Below, in pieces: positions 7,091 to 9,856 of a DNA stretch of 9,856 nt (position 1 is the stretch's first letter; the number at the start of each line of letters is the position of its first letter). The stretch spans positions 1 through 9,856 of the forward strand of contig SXTL01000102.1 in the NCBI GenBank assembly GCA_005790965.1, written 5' to 3'. The notes under the pieces are model-generated. The model did not search any database. It worked only from the letters and a program-made list of their open reading frames with translations, and was not told the DNA's origin. Origin of the DNA: Burkholderiales bacterium. Its GTDB lineage: Bacteria; Pseudomonadota; Gammaproteobacteria; Burkholderiales; Thiobacillaceae. A program made the position numbers and the translations under genes.

Positions 7091-7499
7091 CTGCGCGACA
7101 GACGCCAGCACCGTGCTGTGGCGCGATGCGTTCTGTCGCGTCATCTGGGTCGATGAGCCGGCCTATCCGGGGTTTTGCCGAGTCATCCTGGGCGCCCATG
7201 TCAGCGAGATGACCGACCTGCCTCCGGCCGCTCGGCAACGCCTGATGGCGGTCGTGTTTGCGGTCGAAGCCGCCGTTCGGGAGGTCTGTCGACCGGACAA
7301 AATCAACCTCGCCAGTCTGGGCAATAGGGTGCCGCATGTGCACTGGCATGTGATTCCGCGCTGGGCCAATGACCGCTGTTTTCCGGACGCTATTTGGGCC
7401 CCGGCTCAGCGCGCAGGGACACCGCCCCAGCGGGAACATCTCAAGCCACTGCTGGCGACGCAGCTAGCGGCGCGGCTGGGTCAATCGTTGCCGGGGTAA
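7074..7499 (+). CDS. HIT-family nucleotide hydrolase (histidine triad)
   Basis: The 141-residue protein contains the histidine triad H88-V-H90-W-H92 in NRVPHVHWHVIPRW; H90 would be the catalytic nucleophile. Upstream are YPGFCRVILGAHVSEMTDL (about 31-49) and VCRPDKINLASLGN (about 71-84), a pattern I recognise from the small HIT proteins of betaproteobacteria. HIT proteins hydrolyse or transfer nucleoside phosphates such as Ap4A or AMP-linked amines. C4 and C7 (ECVLC), with H42, resemble the zinc site of some HIT proteins; zinc binding is not proven. It starts ten bases after the dehydrogenase stop and probably shares its transcript. The start codon lies in a hairpin and has no obvious ribosome binding site, pointing to coupled translation. 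Its last 59 bases overlap the end of phoR on the other strand. The substrate is unknown. Confidence 0.92.
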   Translation: MSECVLCATDASTVLWRDAFCRVIWVDEPAYPGFCRVILGAHVSEMTDLPPAARQRLMAVVFAVEAAVREVCRPDKINLASLGNRVPHVHWHVIPRWANDRCFPDAIWAPAQRAGTPPQREHLKPLLATQLAARLGQSLPG

Positions 7500-8805
7500 A
7501 ACGCTCAGCCGGGAAGATGGCCGAAAACCGGCTACCCCGACCCACCGCACTCTCAACCTGCAAGCGCGCCTGATGCCGCAACAGGACTCGCTTGACGATA
7601 GCCAGCCCCAGACCCGTCCCACCGCTGCCGCGCGAGCGGCCCTTGTCCACGCGATAAAAGCGCTCTGTCAGGCGCGGCAGGTGCTGCGCCTCAATCCCTT
7701 CGCCCGTGTCTCTGACCGAAAAGCGCAGGCCCCCACTCGCCGTAATGTCCCAACTGAGGGCGATTTCGCCACTCACCGGGGTATAACGAACCGCGTTGGA
7801 GACCAAGTTCATGCACGCGCTGTAAATTTCCGCATGGCTGCCGCGCAGGGCGCCTTCTGTATCGAGGTCCAGAGTAATCAGATGGCGGCCGCGCGATAGC
7901 GAAAGCGCATCCCCCCGCAGCTGCTGACTCAAGCTGGCAATGTCTATTTCGGTCTCGCCCAGATCCGGATCCGCCTCCAGGCGGGCGAGGATCAGAAGAT
8001 CATCAATCAACCCACGAATGCGGTCCGACTGTTCCTGCATCAAGCCAATCTGGGCCTTGAACTGCTGCGGATCGGGAGATTCCATGTCGGCAAAGGCCTC
8101 CAGAAATCCGACAATGACCGTAATCGGCGTCCGCAACTCGTGCGAGACATTGGCGATAAAGTCGCGGCGCATCTCGTCCACCCGAATCAGCTCGGTGATA
8201 TCGTGCGAAAGCAGCATGCGTCGCCCGTTGGGCAAAGCTGCCAATTGCAGGGACAGGGTTCGATCCGGTGCGGCGGGCGAGGCCATGGCCAGGGTTTCCT
8301 GGGCAGCACCGCGGCCCAGCCATTCCAGCAGCCGTTTCTCGCGCAACAGGTAGTTGAAGTACTGGCCGCGATCGCGTTCGGGCGAGAGGCCAAAATGGCG
8401 TTGCGCCGACGGATTGAGCCACACAATGCGACGGTCCGGATCGAGAATCACCACGCCCTCCGGCAATGCCCCAGCGACCTGAAACATCTCCTGGCGCTCT
8501 TCGACCGCGTGCTGGCTGAGCGACATATTTTTCTGGTAGTCCCGCTGGACCAAATAAAAGACTTCGCCCCAGTGCCCGTTAGTCGTCGGCAAGGGCACGC
8601 GTTTATCGTCCGGGACATGGCCCCCTTGCTCATCCAGCCATGTCAACAAGCGCTGCAACTGGCGTTGATGAAAGACAATGATGGCCAACAGCCCCAGGCA
8701 AAAAACCACCCAGCCCGCACGCGCGCCAGCCAGCGCGGCCGCAATGCCGGCAAAAAAGGCCAAGGCCGCCAGCATGGTCAGAGACCGCCACCAATATTCG
8801 AGCAT
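7441..8805 (-). CDS. phoR: Phosphate-regulon sensor histidine kinase
   Basis: PhoR phosphorylates PhoB when phosphate is scarce. The 454-residue protein begins with two hydrophobic segments (about 10-28 and 31-47) and almost no periplasmic loop, which is typical of PhoR, because it senses through the Pst/PhoU complex instead of binding phosphate itself. A PAS domain follows (about 108-205, with ILDPDRRIVWLNPSAQRHFG), then the H-box DFIANVSHELRTPITV with H222, the N-box CMNLVSNAVRYTP (N333, N337), G1 DTGEG (366-370), the F-box FYRVDKG and G2 GGTGLGLAIVK (395-405). All catalytic motifs are intact. The start ATG has no clear Shine-Dalgarno; no in-frame ATG, GTG or TTG lies close upstream. It follows phoB after 111 bp and has a possible promoter of its own. 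Its 3' end overlaps the HIT gene on the other strand. Confidence 0.95.
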   Translation of the reverse strand: MLEYWWRSLTMLAALAFFAGIAAALAGARAGWVVFCLGLLAIIVFHQRQLQRLLTWLDEQGGHVPDDKRVPLPTTNGHWGEVFYLVQRDYQKNMSLSQHAVEERQEMFQVAGALPEGVVILDPDRRIVWLNPSAQRHFGLSPERDRGQYFNYLLREKRLLEWLGRGAAQETLAMASPAAPDRTLSLQLAALPNGRRMLLSHDITELIRVDEMRRDFIANVSHELRTPITVIVGFLEAFADMESPDPQQFKAQIGLMQEQSDRIRGLIDDLLILARLEADPDLGETEIDIASLSQQLRGDALSLSRGRHLITLDLDTEGALRGSHAEIYSACMNLVSNAVRYTPVSGEIALSWDITASGGLRFSVRDTGEGIEAQHLPRLTERFYRVDKGRSRGSGGTGLGLAIVKRVLLRHQARLQVESAVGRGSRFSAIFPAERFTPATIDPAAPLAASPAVA

Positions 8806-8838
8806 GTGAAAGGGCTTAACAGCGGAAAGGTTGGCGCG

Positions 8839-8844
8839 ATTCTA
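8839..8844 (-). promoter_or_regulatory. Possible -10 element in front of phoR
   Basis: The minus strand reads TAGAAT 33 bases before the phoR start, in the 111-bp gap after phoB. I see no matching -35 at 16-18 nt. It may be a secondary promoter giving basal phoR expression independent of the phoB promoter. Confidence 0.35.
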
Positions 8845-8916
8845 CCCTGACGGGTTGCTGACAATCACCCACGGCAAACCTTCGCATAAAAAGATTCCCG
8901 TTCGTGGCAAGGCCGC

Positions 8917-9603
8917 CTACTGCACCGACAAACGGTAACCCGCACCGCGCACAGTCTGGATCAAACCCGCATGACCCGAAGGCTCAAGCGCACCGCGCAA
9001 ACGCCGGATATGCACATCCACCGTGCGCTCCTCAACGAAGACATGGTCGCCCCAGACATGATCGAGCAACTGGGAGCGCGAATACACCCGTTCGGCATGC
9101 GTCATGAAGAAATGCAGCAATCGAAACTCCGTCGGTCCGAGTTCAATCAACAGCTCGTTTCCCGTCACCCGATGTCCCACCGGATCGAGCCGCAACGACC
9201 CAATCTCGACCGGCGTTTCCATCATCTGCGGGGCACGCCGCCGCAACACGGCCTTGATCCGGGCCAACAGCTCGCGCGGCGAAAACGGCTTGGAGAGATA
9301 ATCATCAGCGCCCGAGTCCAGGCCCAGAATCTTGTCGCGCTCCTCGACCCGAGCCGTCAGCATAATGATTGGCAGGTCCTTCAAGCGGCTGTCGGCACGG
9401 ACCCGGCGCGTCAGATCAATGCCGCTCATTCCGGGCAGCATCCAGTCCACCAGCAGCACATCCGGCATCACCTCGCGCAACATCGCCCACGCGTGTTCCG
9501 CATCGCCCGCGATCAGGGTGTCGTGGCCATTTTGATTCAGATTGAAACGCAGCACCTCCTGGATGCCCGGCTCATCTTCAACAATTAATATCGTCGCACC
9601 CAT
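8917..9603 (-). CDS. phoB: Phosphate-regulon response regulator, OmpR/PhoB family
   Basis: The 228-residue protein has the standard PhoB length. The receiver domain (about 3-120) shows ILIVEDE with acidic E9/D10, the phosphoacceptor D53 in LLVDWMLPGMSG, T83 in MLTA and K105 in YLSKPFSPREL. The winged-helix DNA-binding domain (about 132-228) ends with the usual HVFVEERTVDVHIRRLRGAL and IQTVRGAGYRLS. Phosphorylated by PhoR, it binds PHO boxes and activates phosphate-acquisition genes. I use the ATG at 9603, which has GGGA six bases upstream and where family homology begins; an in-frame GTG at 9615 is possible but lies at or before the likely transcription start. phoR follows on the same strand. 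A three-repeat PHO box is immediately upstream, so the gene probably activates itself. Confidence 0.97.
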   Translation of the reverse strand: MGATILIVEDEPGIQEVLRFNLNQNGHDTLIAGDAEHAWAMLREVMPDVLLVDWMLPGMSGIDLTRRVRADSRLKDLPIIMLTARVEERDKILGLDSGADDYLSKPFSPRELLARIKAVLRRRAPQMMETPVEIGSLRLDPVGHRVTGNELLIELGPTEFRLLHFFMTHAERVYSRSQLLDHVWGDHVFVEERTVDVHIRRLRGALEPSGHAGLIQTVRGAGYRLSVQ

Positions 9604-9634
9604 AGCCCGTCCCACACAAAATAAGCTTAATCAT

Positions 9635-9663
9635 ATGACGCCTTGATGACATTTGTATGACAG
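9635..9663 (-). promoter_or_regulatory. PHO box of three direct repeats upstream of phoB
   Basis: Reading the minus strand, heptamers CTGTCAT (9663-9657), ATGTCAT (9652-9646) and GCGTCAT (9641-9635) recur exactly every 11 bases with mostly AT-rich four-base spacers, matching the known PhoB half-site CTGTCAT and its period. A -10-like TATTTT (9623-9618) follows after 11 bases, which suits a promoter in which PhoB replaces the -35 contact. The site lies 32 bases before the phoB ATG. Confidence 0.9.
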
Positions 9664-9699
9664 CGCCAGGTCGTGGGCTGCCACAGGAAACATTAGCGC

Positions 9700-9728
9700 C
9701 TGACGAGAGCGGGGCGGGGCGCTACAAT
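9700..9728 (+). promoter_or_regulatory. Predicted sigma-70 promoter of argB
   Basis: CTGACG (9700-9705), a 17-nt spacer and TACAAT (9723-9728) match nine of twelve consensus positions. Transcription would start near 9735, giving a leader of about 24 nt to the ATG at 9759. The divergent region 9604-9758 holds this promoter and the phoB PHO box and nothing else that I recognise. Confidence 0.6.
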
Positions 9729-9758
9729 CGCCCCATCCTCATGCCCATACCCCTAATC

Positions 9759-9856
9759 ATGTCTCTACCCAGCGTGTCTTCCCAGCTTAAAGCCCAGATC
9801 CTTGCCGAGGCCCTGCCTTACATCCAGCGCTTCTGGGACAAGACCGTGGTCATCAA
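9759..9856 (+). CDS. argB: Acetylglutamate kinase, N-terminus only (cut by window edge)
   Basis: Thirty-two complete codons are visible, including LKAQILAEALPYIQRFWDKTVVI. Acetylglutamate kinases of proteobacteria start with this 'AEALPYIxxFxxKTxVIKYGG' segment; the glycine-rich KYGG that would follow lies just past the window edge. The enzyme phosphorylates N-acetylglutamate in the second step of arginine synthesis. The ATG at 9759 gives the usual N-terminal length. Another in-frame ATG at 9741 would add MPIPLI and lies only a few bases after the predicted transcription start. Neither has a Shine-Dalgarno. The tryptophan in RFWDKT, where many homologues have a small or polar residue, is a minor variation. 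Confidence 0.85.
   Translation, partial: MSLPSVSSQLKAQILAEALPYIQRFWDKTVVI

Noticed and set aside
8880..8916. Possible terminator between phoB and phoR (a CTTTTT run on the minus strand)
   Set aside because: I could not find a stable stem directly before the T-run, so the two genes may well be co-transcribed.
8971..9588. Plus-strand open frame of 205 codons opposite phoB
   Set aside because: phoB is unmistakable on the other strand, and the His/Gln/Arg-rich translation here is typical of a shadow frame.
1..9856. Mobile elements, CRISPR repeats, defence islands or toxin-antitoxin genes
   Set aside because: No transposase, terminal inverted repeat, regularly spaced repeat array or recognisable defence protein appears. 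The genes are housekeeping or regulatory, with uniform base composition by eye.

Overview
The window is an ordinary chromosomal stretch from a GC-rich proteobacterium, most likely a betaproteobacterium. The evidence is the gene content and protein style: a 1269-residue DUF3683-type FAD/Fe-S dehydrogenase, a small HIT protein of the betaproteobacterial kind, a three-gene mannose-type EIIA / HPr / Enzyme I operon with no sugar permease, phoB-phoR, and an ArgB N-terminus beginning with the 'AEALPYI' signature. There are no insertion sequences, phage genes, CRISPR arrays, tRNAs or rRNAs, and nearly all the DNA is coding.

Layout. 1-280 (-): N-terminus of a probable AddB-like PD-(D/E)XK nuclease/helicase subunit, cut by the window edge. 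348-656 (+): monothiol CGFS glutaredoxin, divergent from the nuclease gene. 696-3115 (-): operon of EIIA(Man-like), HPr and Enzyme I, translationally tight (8-nt overlap, then a 16-nt gap). It converges on the glutaredoxin gene. 3254-7063 (+): the large dehydrogenase, divergent from the PTS operon across a 138-bp promoter region, followed 10 nt later by a HIT-family hydrolase (7074-7499). 7441-9603 (-): phoB then phoR, read leftward. The end of phoR overlaps the end of the HIT gene by 59 bp. 9759-9856 (+): start of argB, divergent from phoB.

How the genes work together. EIIA, HPr and EI form a phosphorelay from phosphoenolpyruvate; with no EIIB/EIIC here it looks regulatory rather than transporting. 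PhoR and PhoB are the phosphate-starvation two-component system, and a three-repeat PHO box directly upstream of phoB indicates autoregulation. The dehydrogenase probably oxidises a D-2-hydroxyacid and passes electrons through two [4Fe-4S] clusters and CCG domains to the respiratory chain. The HIT protein probably shares its transcript.

I found no convincing undescribed system. The best leads are the five-module dehydrogenase of unproven substrate, a perfect hairpin that includes the HIT start codon, the convergent HIT/phoR overlap, the triple PHO box, and a possible IscR-type site at the glutaredoxin promoter. All function calls come from reading the sequence; no search was run.
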